Position numbers and translations under genes: made by a program. The notes under the pieces are model-generated. The model ran no database searches, was not told the origin of the DNA, and worked only from the letters and a program-made list of their open reading frames with translations. Below, piece by piece: positions 25,181 through 36,366 of a stretch of DNA of 64,000 bases (positions within the stretch are counted from its first letter, which is position 1; every line of letters begins with the position of its first letter). This DNA is from Chthoniobacter flavus Ellin428 (GTDB taxonomy: Bacteria > Verrucomicrobiota > Verrucomicrobiia > Chthoniobacterales > Chthoniobacteraceae), in NCBI RefSeq assembly GCF_000173075.1, contig NZ_ABVL01000002.1:372001-436000 (forward strand), given 5' to 3'.

Positions 25181-26622
25181 TCGCGCGAAATGACGCCGGC
25201 CTTTTCCAGCGGATGCAGTCCGTGATGTTGCAACGACGGCGCTTCGGCGCTGGGAAACATCTTGCCCGGATTGGCGATGCCGAGTGGATCGAAGGCGGCT
25301 CGCAGCCGGCGCATGCAGTCGATCTCGTCCGGGGAAAACATCGCCGGCAGATAGTCGCGTTTTTCCATGCCCACACCGTGCTCGCCAGTAATCGAGCCGC
25401 CCATCTCCACACACATCTTCAGGATTTCGCCCGCCAACGCTTCGGCCTGTTGTAACTCGCCGGGCACGCGCCCGTTGAAAAGAATCAGCGGATGCAGATT
25501 GCCGTCGCCCGCGTGAAAAACATTCGCCACGCGCAATCCCGACTTGCGGGCCAGATCGCCAATGCGCCGCAAAGCTTCTCCCAAGCGGCGTCGCGGGACG
25601 ACCCCATCCTGCACGATGAAATCCGGTGACAAGCGCCCCACCGCGCTGAAGGCGCTCTTGCGTCCCTTCCAAATCGCCATGCGCTCCTCCGCGTCACGCG
25701 CCGGCCGCGCCTCCACTGGTTGGCTGGCGGCGATGATTTGGTCGAGCCGCTCACGATCGGCCGCGACTACCTCGCGCGGACCTTCGAGTTCCACAATGAG
25801 CACCGCCTCGCATCCCGGCGGATACTCCGCGTGCACGGCGGCCACCGCCGCTTCCAGCGCGAGCGCGTCCATGATTTCAATCGCGCCCGGCAACAACCCG
25901 CTGGCGATCACCGCTGACACTGCATCGCCCGCCTGCTCCAGGGTGCGATATCCCGCGAGCACCGTGTGATAGCATTCCGCACGCGGTAGCAATTGCAGCG
26001 TGATCTCCAGCGCGATACCGAAGAGCCCTTCGTTGCCGGTGAAAAGTCCGCACCAATCCGGCCCCACCGTTTCGCGGCTCGGCCCACCCCACTCCACGAC
26101 TTCGCCCGTAGCCAGTACTGCCTTGATGCCCAGCACATGATTGGCCGTCATTCCGTACTTCAGGCAATGCGCGCCGCCGGAGTTGAACGCCACATTACCT
26201 CCGACGGTGCAGATCGACTGGCTGGACGGATCAGGCGCGTAATGCAATCCGTGGACCATCGCCGTGGCGGTGACATCCAGGTTCACCACCCCGGGTTCCA
26301 CCACCGCGAGGCGCTGCGCGGGATCGAGCCTCAAAATGCGATTCAGCCGATTCAGCGCGACCACGATCCCACCCTCCACCGGCAGCGAACCACCCGACAG
26401 ACTCGTCCCGCTGCCTCGCGCGACGAACGGCAACTTTTCGGCATGGCAAAAGCGCACGAGCGCGATCACTTCCTCCGCCGTCTCGGGAATGACGACGGCG
26501 GAAGGACGAACGCGAAAAGCGGTGAGCCCATCGCTCTCATAGGCGGCAAGCTGCTCCGGCCGCTCGAGGAATCGCCCCGGCGGCATCATCGCCGCAAGGC
26601 GCTGAAGCACGGCCGCAGTCAT
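25177..26622 (-). CDS. glcD: Glycolate oxidase catalytic subunit (FAD-linked)
   Basis: A 481-residue flavin oxidase of the FAD-binding-4/FAD-oxidase-C type. FAD motifs: [48 protein letters not shown]. The C-terminal catalytic domain includes [19 protein letters not shown] and [18 protein letters not shown], both conserved in GlcD and D-lactate dehydrogenases. With glcE and glcF directly downstream, glycolate is the most likely substrate. It starts nine bases after the aminotransferase stop, so glyoxylate made here can be transaminated by a co-expressed enzyme. Confidence 0.93.
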   Translation of the reverse strand: MTAAVLQRLAAMMPPGRFLERPEQLAAYESDGLTAFRVRPSAVVIPETAEEVIALVRFCHAEKLPFVARGSGTSLSGGSLPVEGGIVVALNRLNRILRLDPAQRLAVVEPGVVNLDVTATAMVHGLHYAPDPSSQSICTVGGNVAFNSGGAHCLKYGMTANHVLGIKAVLATGEVVEWGGPSRETVGPDWCGLFTGNEGLFGIALEITLQLLPRAECYHTVLAGYRTLEQAGDAVSAVIASGLLPGAIEIMDALALEAAVAAVHAEYPPGCEAVLIVELEGPREVVAADRERLDQIIAASQPVEARPARDAEERMAIWKGRKSAFSAVGRLSPDFIVQDGVVPRRRLGEALRRIGDLARKSGLRVANVFHAGDGNLHPLILFNGRVPGELQQAEALAGEILKMCVEMGGSITGEHGVGMEKRDYLPAMFSPDEIDCMRRLRAAFDPLGIANPGKMFPSAEAPSLQHHGLHPLEKAGVISRE

Positions 26623-26631
26623 GCAGCAAAG

Positions 26632-27762
26632 CTAGCGCAGGATTTCTTTCAACGCAGCCAGCAAGAGATCCACGTTGCGCAGCGTGGCGCCGTGGCCCAT
26701 CAGGCCGATGCGCCAGGCCTTGCCGGCCATGACGCCCAAGCCCGAGCCGATCTCAATACCATACTCCTCGAGCAACCGTTTGCGCGCCGCCGCGTCGTCC
26801 TTACCGTCGGGAATGTAGACGCAATTCAACGTGTGCAGCGAACGCTTCGGCACGTAGGAAATGCCCATCGCCTCGAGTCCGGCCCGCAGCCGTTTATGCA
26901 TCTGCTCATGCCGGGCAATGCGGTTCTCCAGGCCTTCCTCCAGCACGATCCCCAGCGCTTCGTGCAGCGCGTAGGTCATATTCACCGGCGCGGTGTGATG
27001 ATACACGCGACCACCACCACCACCGCCGCCGCCCAGATAGTATTTCCGCAGCATCGAGACATCGAGATACCAGGATTGCACCTTCGTCTTGCGCGCATCC
27101 ATGCGCGCCAGCGCGCGTTCGCCGAAGCTCACCGGCGCCAGGCCCGGCGGGCAACTCAGGCACTTTTGCGTGCCGCTGAAAATCGCATCGATCCCCCAGT
27201 CATCCACGCGCACATCGTGTCCGCCGAGGCTCGTCACCGCATCGACCACGAGCAGCGCGCCCTGCGCATGCACCGCATCGGCAAAACCCTCCAGCGACTG
27301 ATGCACACCGGTGCTCGTCTCCGCATGCACGATGGTTACGACCTTCGCCTTCGGGTGCTCGGCCAGCGCCGCCTTCACCTGCTCGAGCGAGATCACTTCG
27401 CCCCACGGCGCCTCCACCACATGCACCGTCGCACCGCAGCGCTCGATCACATCCTTCATGCGCGCGCCGAAGACGCCGTTGATGCAGACGATCGCTTCAT
27501 CTCCCGGCTCGATGAGATTCGTCGCGATGCACTCCATGCCCGCCATCCCCGTCCCGCTCACCGGAAAGGTCAGCGCATTCTTCGTCCGAAAGACCTCGCG
27601 CAACCGCGCGCAAGTCTCATCCATGATCGCGAGATATTGCGGATCGAGATGCCCGAGCGTCGGCGCCCCGAGCGCCCGCAATACGCGTTGCGGCACCGGA
27701 CTGGGGCCAGGCCCGAGGAGAAGACGTTCAGCAGGAAAAGCAGTGGAGGGAGAGGAAGTCAT
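26632..27762 (-). CDS. Alanine-glyoxylate (serine-glyoxylate) aminotransferase
   Basis: A class V PLP aminotransferase of 376 residues. The N-terminal [18 protein letters not shown], the segment [14 protein letters not shown] and the PLP lysine K200 in [12 protein letters not shown] identify the AGT/SGAT family, as does [11 protein letters not shown], which lines the active site. It transfers an amino group from alanine or serine to glyoxylate to form glycine. ATG 27762 gives a standard length; an upstream frame start at 27825 adds 21 residues. An odd run of eight glycines ([17 protein letters not shown]), encoded by a GGC/GGT repeat at about 27009-27034, lies just before the HHTAP motif. It is the first gene of the glcDEF operon. 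Confidence 0.88.
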   Translation of the reverse strand: MTSSPSTAFPAERLLLGPGPSPVPQRVLRALGAPTLGHLDPQYLAIMDETCARLREVFRTKNALTFPVSGTGMAGMECIATNLIEPGDEAIVCINGVFGARMKDVIERCGATVHVVEAPWGEVISLEQVKAALAEHPKAKVVTIVHAETSTGVHQSLEGFADAVHAQGALLVVDAVTSLGGHDVRVDDWGIDAIFSGTQKCLSCPPGLAPVSFGERALARMDARKTKVQSWYLDVSMLRKYYLGGGGGGGGRVYHHTAPVNMTYALHEALGIVLEEGLENRIARHEQMHKRLRAGLEAMGISYVPKRSLHTLNCVYIPDGKDDAAARKRLLEEYGIEIGSGLGVMAGKAWRIGLMGHGATLRNVDLLLAALKEILR

Positions 27763-27875
27763 AGAGGGAATCGCCCCGGCGTTTCGCGAGGCGAACCAAT
27801 CCAATGCCGGAACTTCCCAGCGCAAACAAGCCCGGGATGAAGAACCTTGGCGTGAACGACCTCCTCCGCCCTCGC

Positions 27876-28625
27876 CTAGGCGATGCGCGAGGTCAGGCCG
27901 CCGTCGATCGTGATGGTGTCGCCGGTGATGTAGTCGTTCTTCACCAGCATCAGGATCGCGTCGCCCACTTGCTCGGAAGTGCCTTCGCGATGCAGCGGGA
28001 TCCGATGTTCGAGGTTCAGCTTCTTCTGCTCGGCACTCATGTGTTCGTGGAATTTCGTGCGGATGACACCGGGAGCGATGCAGTTTACGCGGATGTTGTC
28101 ATTCGCCAGTTCGCGGGCCAGCGCACGCGTCATCTGCGGCAGCGCGCCCTTCACTGTCTGGTAGGCGAGGCTGCCCATCACGCCGAGTTTCCCGGCGGTG
28201 GAAGAGATGAGAATGATCGCACCTTCCCTGCCCTTGCGCATGTGGGGCACGGCGACGCGAGACAGATGATAGACGGCGTGCACGTGCACGTCGAAGGCGG
28301 CATTCCAGGCTTCCGGCGTCACTTCCGACAGGCCGCCCGGCACCGCTCCACCAGCGGCGTGGACGAGCACGTCCAGTCCACCCAGCGCGTTGGCCGCCTG
28401 GGTGACCATGCGTTCGCAATCCGCAGCCTGGCCGCAATCTCCCACGATCACTTCGCAACGCACGCCGAGCTTTTCGATCTCGCGCTTGGTGCACTCGGCA
28501 TCTTCATCGGCATGACGTGAAGAGATGGCGACGTTCGCCCCTTCACGGGCGAGAGCAATGGCCGTGGCGGCGCCGATGCCGCGACTACCGCCAGTGACGA
28601 GAGCTGTTTTGTTTTTAAGTTGCAT
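27876..28625 (-). CDS. Short-chain dehydrogenase/reductase (SDR)
   Basis: A 249-residue classical SDR. Cofactor motif TGGSRGIG (11-18), structural motif HAAGG (NNAG-like, 89-93), catalytic serine 141/142 in ISSTAGKLG, and Y155-x3-K159 in YQTVK. The C-terminus [16 protein letters not shown] is typical of the 3-oxoacyl-ACP reductase-like/SDR group. Arginine after the first glycines suggests NADP(H) preference, though this is a soft prediction. It lies 113 bp upstream of the aminotransferase gene on the same strand, so it may belong to the glycolate operon, but no functional link can be read from sequence. Confidence 0.9.
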   Translation of the reverse strand: MQLKNKTALVTGGSRGIGAATAIALAREGANVAISSRHADEDAECTKREIEKLGVRCEVIVGDCGQAADCERMVTQAANALGGLDVLVHAAGGAVPGGLSEVTPEAWNAAFDVHVHAVYHLSRVAVPHMRKGREGAIILISSTAGKLGVMGSLAYQTVKGALPQMTRALARELANDNIRVNCIAPGVIRTKFHEHMSAEQKKLNLEHRIPLHREGTSEQVGDAILMLVKNDYITGDTITIDGGLTSRIA

Positions 28626-28750
28626 GGGGATGAATGGGGTAAGAAACGGCCGCAGCGGATCTCACTCCGCGCGCCAGTCGTCGAAACAACCCGGAAGCAG
28701 GAATCCTGACAAGCGGAATACCGCCGCGTGCCCGGCACTCACCCTCCAAC

Positions 28751-29128
28751 TCACGAACGAAGCGCTTGGGCAGCCTCCGCGACCCGCAGTAGCTCCGCTT
28801 GCAGACGTGGAAGAACGTCGAGCGCCTCCGGAACACGATTCTCTTGCGCCAGCTTTTCCACCTGCACGCAGAACTCGATCAACCGGTGCGCACCGAAATT
28901 ACCGGCTGCCCCACGCAGCCGATGCGCGCTCTGCAAAAGCTGGCTCGCGCTCTTTTCGCTCGCCGCGGTCTTCAGTTCATTCTCCGCTCGCTCCAGGTCC
29001 TCATGGAAATACTCGACGTATTGCGGGAAGAAATCCTTTCCACCGTGTCGCGCTTCGACCCGAAGCCGGGCCACGACATCGCCATCGATCGGCTCCGGTT
29101 CTGTCGATTTGTTGGGAGAAGCATCCAT
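28751..29128 (-). CDS. Histidine phosphotransfer (Hpt) protein
   Basis: A 125-residue four-helix Hpt protein. The phosphorylated histidine is H69 in QSAHRLRGAAGNFGA, the classic HxxKG-type site with arginine in place of lysine. It accepts phosphate from a hybrid kinase receiver and passes it to a response regulator. It starts seven bases after the LytTR response regulator stop and so is co-transcribed with it. No histidine kinase is encoded beside it; the hybrid sensor at 41632-44544 has a terminal receiver and is a plausible donor, which is inference. Confidence 0.82.
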   Translation of the reverse strand: MDASPNKSTEPEPIDGDVVARLRVEARHGGKDFFPQYVEYFHEDLERAENELKTAASEKSASQLLQSAHRLRGAAGNFGAHRLIEFCVQVEKLAQENRVPEALDVLPRLQAELLRVAEAAQALRS

Positions 29129-29135
29129 GGAAATG

Positions 29136-29888
29136 TCACGACGCGCCCACGCGCTCGGCGATCTCTCGAATGCTCCGGGTCACCGGCACGCGCTGGCCAT
29201 TCGATAACACAGCGCAATCGCCGCCACCCGGCGATGTTTCGAGCGCTTTGATGCGAGTCAGATTGACGATTGCCGACCGACTCATGCGCATGAATCGCTC
29301 CGGCGGAAGCTGGGCTTCGAGCGCGCTCATGGTTTCGCGAATCATGTGATTCTTCCCGCCAACGTGAAAGATCGCGTAGTTGCCCGCCGCCTCCACCCAG
29401 TCAATTTGCCCGGCATCGACGAAGGCCACCCGGCCGCCGCTGCGCACGACGAAACGCGGGCTTTCCGACAGCGCGGCGCTCTCCGTTGCCCGATGCGGCG
29501 ATTCCGACTCCAGTTCGCGAGCGTTCATTCGTTCGCGCACGCGCAGGAGCGCTTTCGCCAGTCGTTCAGGCGAGAACGGCTTCAGCAAATAATCGAGCGC
29601 GCAGGCCTCGAAGGCCCGCACGGCATGGTCATCGTAAGCCGTCACGAAAACGACCAGCGGTTCGGGTTTCTGCTCGAGGCGATCCAGTAACTCAAACCCA
29701 TCCATCCCCGGCATATTGATATCAAGAAAAAGGACATCCGCCGGCTGGGCCTGCAAAAATGCCAGAGCCTCGAGTCCGTCGGCACATTCGCCGATGACTT
29801 TCATATCCGGCTCTCGTTCCAATAGCTGCCGAAGACGATGACGACCGATGCGTTCATCGTCGACGAGGAGGACACGGATTTGTTTCAT
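29136..29888 (-). CDS. LytTR-family response regulator
   Basis: A 250-residue two-domain regulator. Receiver domain residues 1-120: acidic pocket D10-D11, phosphorylated D56 in VLFLDINMPGMDG, conserved T in FVTAYDDHA, and lysine in DYLLKPFSP. LytTR DNA-binding domain 147-247: VDAGQIDWVEAAGNYAIFHV, MSALEAQLPPERFMRMSRSA, and VPVTRSIREIAERVG. LytTR proteins bind pairs of short direct repeats 21 bp apart (centre to centre). Exactly such an array occurs upstream at 30076-30150, between this gene and the divergent PEP-CTERM operon, so it may control both. The companion Hpt gene follows. Confidence 0.88.
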   Translation of the reverse strand: MKQIRVLLVDDERIGRHRLRQLLEREPDMKVIGECADGLEALAFLQAQPADVLFLDINMPGMDGFELLDRLEQKPEPLVVFVTAYDDHAVRAFEACALDYLLKPFSPERLAKALLRVRERMNARELESESPHRATESAALSESPRFVVRSGGRVAFVDAGQIDWVEAAGNYAIFHVGGKNHMIRETMSALEAQLPPERFMRMSRSAIVNLTRIKALETSPGGGDCAVLSNGQRVPVTRSIREIAERVGAS

Positions 29889-30070
29889 TCGCAGGAAAGC
29901 TTCGCATTACCTCCAGACGAAAGGCGAGTAGGTGCGAAGTAAATTGCTAAGAATTTCATGTCTGCACGATAAAAGTGAAGAGGCGCAGAGAAAATTAGTA
30001 TCACTCTCGGTGTTTTTCCCCAAGTTTTTGCAGCGAAAATCGCCAGTGATCTGTCGCGAAATTATCCAGA

Positions 30071-30150
30071 GATTCGGGACGAATCCACTCATTTCCGGGA
30101 CGAGGTAAAGGTCGATAAAAACTCGTCCCAAATTGGCGGTAACTCGTCCC
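30071..30150. promoter_or_regulatory. Operator-like array: two 21-bp-spaced pairs of GGGACGA in inverted arrangement
   Basis: GGGACGA occurs at 30076-30082 and 30097-30103, and its complement TCGTCCC at 30123-30129 and 30144-30150. Within each pair the distance is exactly 21 bp, and the pairs face each other. The first copy is also in a short palindrome, GATTCG-GGA-CGAATC (30071-30085). LytTR regulators use direct repeats separated by 21 bp, and a LytTR gene is divergent from here. The motif itself differs from the published LytTR consensus. The rest of the 29889-30214 gap has an AT-rich stretch near 29935-30010 that may hold the regulator's promoter. Confidence 0.6.
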
Positions 30151-30214
30151 AATTCGGATGCGTGAAACTGAGTGCATGGCGTTACTCCCATGACCCTCAT
30201 TCTGGTTTTTCACG

Positions 30215-33200
30215 ATGCCGCGCACAGCACTCCCTCCCAAACTTTCGTCCCGCACCACCAAAGCCAAAAAATTGTGCTCTCGATTGCCCCTCTACGGTTG
30301 CGTGGTGGCGGGAATTTTGGCCGCTGGTAATTGGGCGGCGCACGCTGCCGTGACCCTCGTCTGGGACGCATCGACCTCCAATCCCACTGATGGTCCGCAG
30401 GACGGCAACGGCACTTGGGACAGCACCACCGCGAATTGGTGGAATAGCGCCATCCCTGGCGATCAGGCCTGGACGGATTCCACCATCGCTAATCCGGTCT
30501 TCGCCCAATTCGGCGCGGGAACGGCGGCCGCGACTCGCCAGGTCACGGTCTCCGGCACGTTCCACGTCGCAGGGCTGAATTTCGCCGCTATCCCGGGGAC
30601 GATCAGCACTTCGAACGCAGCCTACAATCTCGTGGGCACCGGGACCATCGATCTCGGCGCCAACGGGACGATCAACATCGCGGACGGCACCTCTTCGTCC
30701 TCATCTCTCCTTACCATCGGCACCACGCTGACCGGGTCGGATGTGACTATTCAAAAGAGCGGCGGGACCGCGGAGCAGTTCCTTTCCCTCACCGGAACTA
30801 ACCAGTGGACTGGAACCCTGACGATCGCCAACAACGGCCACGGCTCGCTTTTCGTCCGCTCGACGGGAACGGGAGACCTGAACACTCTGGATACTGTCGT
30901 CGTGCAGTCGGGCGACACATTGAACCTGCAGGTGCAGGGCGCCAACACCACCTATACCTCCAACTATGTGGTCGCCGGCCCGGGCAGTCCGACCACCAAT
31001 TCGCGCGGCGCGATTCGGTTTGAATCGAACATGACGCTCTCCGGCAACGTGACCCTGGCCGGCAACACCGTGCTGAATTTCCAAAGCGCCACGCCCACTG
31101 CGGCGAATGTCACGTTCCAGAAAGGCATTGGCGAACAGGGCGGCTCGTGGTCCTTCACCAAGACGGGCTTGGGCCAGCTTATCCTGCAGGGCGCCAGCAC
31201 TTATTCCGGCTCGACGATCATCGCCCCGGCCGGCAGCGGTATCGACCCCGGCAGCATCCTGCTCGATTTCCTGAACGTCAAGGACTCCACTACCGACAAC
31301 CTACTCTACAACGGCGTCACGCCCGGCGCTTTGGTTCTGACCGGCAATCCTACGCGCGCCAACACTTCGTCCACGGCGACGCTCGCGATCCAGGGCTCGA
31401 CGGATTTCGACAACTCGCAAAGCTTCAGCAGCCTCACGGTCAGCGGTCCGACCGCCCTGACTTTCACCTCCAGTGGCAATGCGATTAATGTTTCCCTCGG
31501 AAGCATCACCCGCACCGGCGTGGGGACGACGCTCGCCATCACGGCCGCTTCTTCAGGCGCTGTTACCACCACCACCAATGTCGGCACCCTGCTCGGCACC
31601 TGGGCCACCTACACCGATCCCACGAATCAGATGGCCTGGGCGGGCAGCGACGATACTGGGACGCTCACCTTTTTCGGCGGCGATCTGTTGTACACCACCG
31701 GCACCAATATCGGCGCTCTGCCCGGTTACAGCGCAAACTCCAATCTCGCGATCACCAACCTCTCCAGCGGCCCAGTGACCCCAAGGCTCGGGTACGACCA
31801 CGCTCAACACGATCACCATGGAAGCCGTCAATAACGACCGCGTGGTCACCGTCGGCGCCGGCAATACGCTCGCGCTCGGTCAGACAGGCGGCATCCAGCT
31901 CATCACCGGCTCTCGCAGCCTGACCATCGGCGCGCCGGGAAATGCCGGCACGCTCACCGCGGGTACCGCGGCAAATGCCGAGCTGTTTCTGTCGAATTTC
32001 GATTCGCTGAACACCATCACCATCAACTCGGTCATCGCCAACAATTCCGTCGGCGCGGTGAACGTCGTGGTAAACGGCCTTGGCACCACCATTCTCACTG
32101 TCGCCAATACCTATACCGGCACCACCACCATTTCCTCCGGCTTGCTCGAGATCGAAAACGCCTCGGGACTGGGGACCGGCAGCACTGCGATCAGCGTCGG
32201 CCCTGGGGGGGCGCTTGCCTTGGGCAACGGCATCACCCTCTCGAGAAACATCTCCCTTACGGGTACCGGCGTGGGCAACTTGGGCGCTTTGCGCAGCATG
32301 AGCGGCGACAATACTTACAATGGCGTCATCACGGTCACCGGAGCAACCAGCATCACTGCCGACGCCGGGAGCACACTCACCCTCTTCCACACCTCCCCGA
32401 CGACCAGCGTCATTTCCGAAAACCTGACTCCGGCCCAAAATGTCACCTTCGGCGGCGCGGGCACCATTTTCGTCAACAGCCAGATCGGGATCTCAGGTGC
32501 CGGGATCGTGAAAACGGATAGTGGCACCCTCGTTCTCTCCGTCTCCAATCCGTATACTGGCAGCACGACAATCACTGGCGGCATTCTCCGCATCACCAAT
32601 GCGGGCGCCTTGGGCGGCACGGGGTCGGGCACGACGGTCAACTCCGGCGGCACGCTCGAGCTCACCAATAACCTTATTGTCGGCGCGGAGGCACTCGGCC
32701 TCAATGGAACGGGAGCCAATAACATCGGCGCCTTACACAGCGTAGGAAACAATAGCTACGCCGGCAAAATTACCTTGGGAAGTGCCGCGCGGATCAATTC
32801 CGACTCCGGCACCCTCACCTTGAACAGCACGACGGGAATCTCCGGTGCTTTCGGACTCACCTTCGGCGGCACAGGCGATATCGTGGTCACGCAGCCGATC
32901 GCCACAGGCACCGGCTCCCTGACCAAAGACGACACGGGCACGCTCACCCTCGCGACCGGCAACACTTACACGGGAGGCACGACCATGTCCGGCGGCACCA
33001 TCGCCATGACCGGCAGCGATACCTTTGCCGACTCCGGCGCTCTCACGCTCGATGGCGGCGTGCTCGCCATGGGTGCGTTCAACGACACCGTCGGCGCCGT
33101 CACCTTGCGCAGCGGGGCGATTACCGGCACCGGCACGCTCACCAGTTCGAGCACCTCCACCTCGGCTTTCTCCGTGCAGGATGGCAGCATCAGCGTAAAT

Positions 33201-35135
33201 CTCACAGATGCGACGGCTACCGCCGGCCTGGTCAAGTCGAGCAGCAATACCGTGGTCCTGAGCGGAACCAATACCTATACCGGCACGACTACGATCAACT
33301 CGGGACGCCTCGTGCTCGACTACAGTGGAGGCGCGACGGTCCTGCCCACGACCGACGCAGTCAACCTCAGCGGCGGCGGCCTCGAAGTACTCGGCGGCAG
33401 CAGCCCCAAGGCAATCACCTTGGGAGTATTGCAAACCACGGCTAACTCGGGTCTGGACACGCTCACCGTCGATGCCAATACCGCACTGACCATGGCCTCG
33501 TTCACTCGTGGATCCGGCACGGCCTTGCTCATCGACCTGTCCGCGCCGGGCAGCTCGCTGGCCTTCACCACCGCCGCGGGTGGCGTCAATGGTGTGATCA
33601 CCGGCGCCGCCGGCGGTGGCAACGCCGCGGTGACCGTAAAAGACAGCAGCGGGCGCTATGACTTCGCCGCACCGGGAGCGGGTAATACGATAACGAGCCT
33701 GAAGGCAACCACCTCTCTCCCTGCTTCGGGCTCCAGTAGTGCGGCCAACTACATTCTGCCAGCCAACGGCAATACGCTTGCGTTGAGCGCAAGCGAAACG
33801 GTCGGTACATTGCGCATCGATACCACCGCAGCCGGCGGCACACTGGACCTGAACGGCAAGACGCTCTCCTTCAATCTGCTCGGCTTCCTGATGGATGGCA
33901 GCAATGACTTCACCATCACCAATACCGGCACGGGTGGCGGCTTAACCGGACTCAACGGGGTTTTCATCTATCAATACGGCACCGGCAAGCTGACGCTCAA
34001 TGCGCCGGTGACCGGTCCGCAAACCTTCTTCATGGGAACCGGCCTGATCGATTGGACCGGGGCAGCGGGCAATGCCGGCGCCAATTGGCTCCTGGGTCTC
34101 ACCCTGCGCCTGGATGGGACCGGCATGACTTCGAACAATAGCGTGCCGAATGGCAACGGCACCGGCGTTTTAAACCTCGGAAACAACGGTATCCTCGAGT
34201 TGACCTCCAGCGATTTCACCCGCGCCGTTGGCTCTGGAAACAACTTGGTCACTTTCCTCGCAGGCGGAGGTGGCTTCAGCGCCTTCGGCGCGGATCGCGC
34301 GGTCAATCTCGGCGGGGCCGGCGCCGCTCTCACTTGGGGCAGCGGCGGCTTTCTCGCCTCGGGCAACAAACTCATCCTCGGTTCGCCCTATGCGAATGCG
34401 ACGGTCGATTTCCAGAACCCGCTCAATCTCAATGGCGGCAATCAAACCGTGGAGGTGCAAAGCCCGAACATCACCGGCGTCGGTGGCAAGATCAGCGGCG
34501 CCATCACCGGCACCGGCGGCAGCCTGAGCAAGACCGGCCAGGGCATTCTCAACCTCTCCGGCGCCAATACCTACACCGGGCAGACTTTTGTCAAGGCCGG
34601 CACTTTATTGGTTAGCGGTTCCATCAGTGGCAGCAGCGCGGTGAATGTCAGTTCCGGAGCGGAACTCAAGTTGACCGGCGCGGGCACCGTGACAGCGGGC
34701 ACGCTCGGCTTGTCGGATTCCTCGAAGCTGAGCCTCGAAGTCGGCTCGCTCACCGCGACGACGATCTCCTTGACCGGCAACGCCAGCCTCTCGGGCACCA
34801 TCACCCTGGCGCTCACCCTTACGAACGATCCCGTGGATGGCACGCTCTTCACGCTCATCGATGGCGCCAGTCCGCTCACCGGCTATGATTCCGGCGGACG
34901 TTTTGCCGCCAATGGCACGCCACTCAACGACGGTGCGACGTTCAACGTGACCTCCGGCGCCTTCAGCCAGAACTTCATTATCAGCTACGATGGCGGCGCA
35001 GATGGCAATGACGTGACGATTCTTGCCGTACCGGAACCCAGTTCCTTGCTTACCTTGACGGCAGCGCTCGGCTTTACCCTGGGCCTCACTCGCCTCCGCC
35101 GGCGCAGCCGTCCCCACCTTACCGCTGTCGCATGA
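30215..35135 (+). CDS. Autotransporter-repeat PEP-CTERM surface protein (frame break near 31780)
   Basis: Two frames make one protein of about 1,640 residues. A long signal peptide (CVVAGILAAGNWAAHA region) is followed by VTLVWDASTSNPTDGPQDGN and NGTWDSTTANWWN, the normal start of verrucomicrobial beta-strand-repeat proteins. Then come many autotransporter-associated repeats such as NTYTGTTTISSGLLEIENA and NPYTGSTTITGGILRITNA, rich in G, T, S and N. The C-terminus VPEPSSLLTLTAALGFTLGL followed by TRLRRRSR is a PEP-CTERM sorting signal, so it is probably processed by an exosortase and exported. The break at about 31780 needs one base removed, a +1 insertion. The gene overlaps the cassette D start by four bases (ATGA). 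Confidence 0.85.
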
Positions 35136-35824
35136 AACAGCTTTGCTCACCGCATCGCCGCGGCTTCGCCGCCGGCTTTTCGTTGGTCGAGTTGCTCGTT
35201 GTCATCATGATCATTGGCATTCTCCTCGGCCTCGTCGTCCCCGCGGTCAATGGCATCGGGCGCTCTTCGGGGCTCACTACCGGCGGCAACACCGTCGTCG
35301 ACCTGGTCAATTATGCCCGTGAGGAAGCGATGACCAAAAACACCATGACCGCCCTGGTGGTTCTGGGACAGCAGCCCACCCAAACCGTCCAGGACGTCGA
35401 CAACAGTTATCGGGCGCTGACCGTCCTGGAGTTCGATCCGGTGACCGGCTGGAGTCAGATCCGGGAGTGGGAAATCCTGCCGACCGGAATCGTGATCGAC
35501 TGCAACGACCCGGTAAACTGCAGCTTTCTCACCCATTCACCGCAGCCCTTCCCCTTCCTCTCCCGCATTTCGGGAACGGTCAATCCACCGGTGAAATATC
35601 GGGGTCAGCAAGTGCTCGATGGCGCCGGTTACGCCGCCCGCATTTTCCTGTCCAATGGCTCGCTGCAAAATCCCGAGCAACCCGCGCAGTTGCGATTGGT
35701 CGAGGGCTTCTTCCAGGGAAACCGGGTCGTCTACACCAATCACCACAGCGGCGGCATCGCGGCCAACTTTTATGATATCGCGATCCTGGGGATGACTGGC
35801 ACCACGAAAATCAACCGGCCATGA
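35132..35824 (+). CDS. Verru_Chthon cassette protein D (type II pseudopilin)
   Basis: A 230-residue prepilin-like protein. After a basic leader, the cleavage and methylation site GFSLVELLVV is followed by a hydrophobic helix (IMIIGILLGLVVPAVNGIG). The remainder, including LVNYAREEAMTKNT and a C-terminal domain, matches the D protein of the four-gene Verru_Chthon cassette. The cassette is built from proteins with N-terminal prepilin signals, always in order D-B-C-A, and accompanies a large autotransporter-repeat PEP-CTERM protein. It starts with an ATGA overlap with that gene and ends with an ATGA overlap with B. Probably part of a pseudopilus-like export machine. Confidence 0.85.
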   Translation: MKQLCSPHRRGFAAGFSLVELLVVIMIIGILLGLVVPAVNGIGRSSGLTTGGNTVVDLVNYAREEAMTKNTMTALVVLGQQPTQTVQDVDNSYRALTVLEFDPVTGWSQIREWEILPTGIVIDCNDPVNCSFLTHSPQPFPFLSRISGTVNPPVKYRGQQVLDGAGYAARIFLSNGSLQNPEQPAQLRLVEGFFQGNRVVYTNHHSGGIAANFYDIAILGMTGTTKINRP

Positions 35825-36366
35825 AATCGCTCCGCTCTTCCCTCACCCGTGGTTTCACCCTGGTCGAAGTCGTGCTCGCTCTCGGTATCGCCACCATCGG
35901 ACTCGTTTCCATCCTCGGTCTGCTGAATGCCGCCACGGATGCGGATGGCGACGCCGGACGTGACACCACGGTCGTCGCCATGTCCGACTACGTCCTGAAC
36001 GAATTGCACACCGTGCCCTTCGACGCGCTTTGGTTTCGAGATCCCACCCAGAATTGGAGCGCCGCGCCGTCGATGACCACCCAGATTGACGATACCCTCT
36101 ACTATTTCACCAATGAAGGTTCGCCCATCCCCGCGAGCAGCGTCGCGAGCAATCCGGATTTTGTCTACAAATGCGTGGTCCGGAAGATACCCGATTCCAC
36201 CTCCCAAAATCTGCTTACGGGCTATTACAACCTGATGAAGGTGCAGCTCGACTTTTACTGGCCGGCAACCGTCGGCGATGAGGCACTCAATAATAACCCC
36301 GTCGGGAACAAGCAATCCAGTAAGATAGCCAAAAAGACACTGCATGTTACCATTGCCCGCCACTAG
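35821..36366 (+). CDS. Verru_Chthon cassette protein B (type II pseudopilin)
   Basis: A 181-residue prepilin-like protein. The leader ends in TRGFTLVEVVLALGIATIGL, with cleavage after glycine and a glutamate at position +5, as required for pseudopilin assembly. The rest (DYVLNELHTVPFDALWF, VQLDFYWPA) fits the B protein of the cassette. It shares an ATGA overlap with D upstream and overlaps C downstream by 23 bp. Confidence 0.83.
   Translation: MKSLRSSLTRGFTLVEVVLALGIATIGLVSILGLLNAATDADGDAGRDTTVVAMSDYVLNELHTVPFDALWFRDPTQNWSAAPSMTTQIDDTLYYFTNEGSPIPASSVASNPDFVYKCVVRKIPDSTSQNLLTGYYNLMKVQLDFYWPATVGDEALNNNPVGNKQSSKIAKKTLHVTIARH

Noticed and set aside
25993..27840. Long plus-strand frame across glcD and the aminotransferase
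   Set aside because: No recognizable domain and opposite two well-supported genes.
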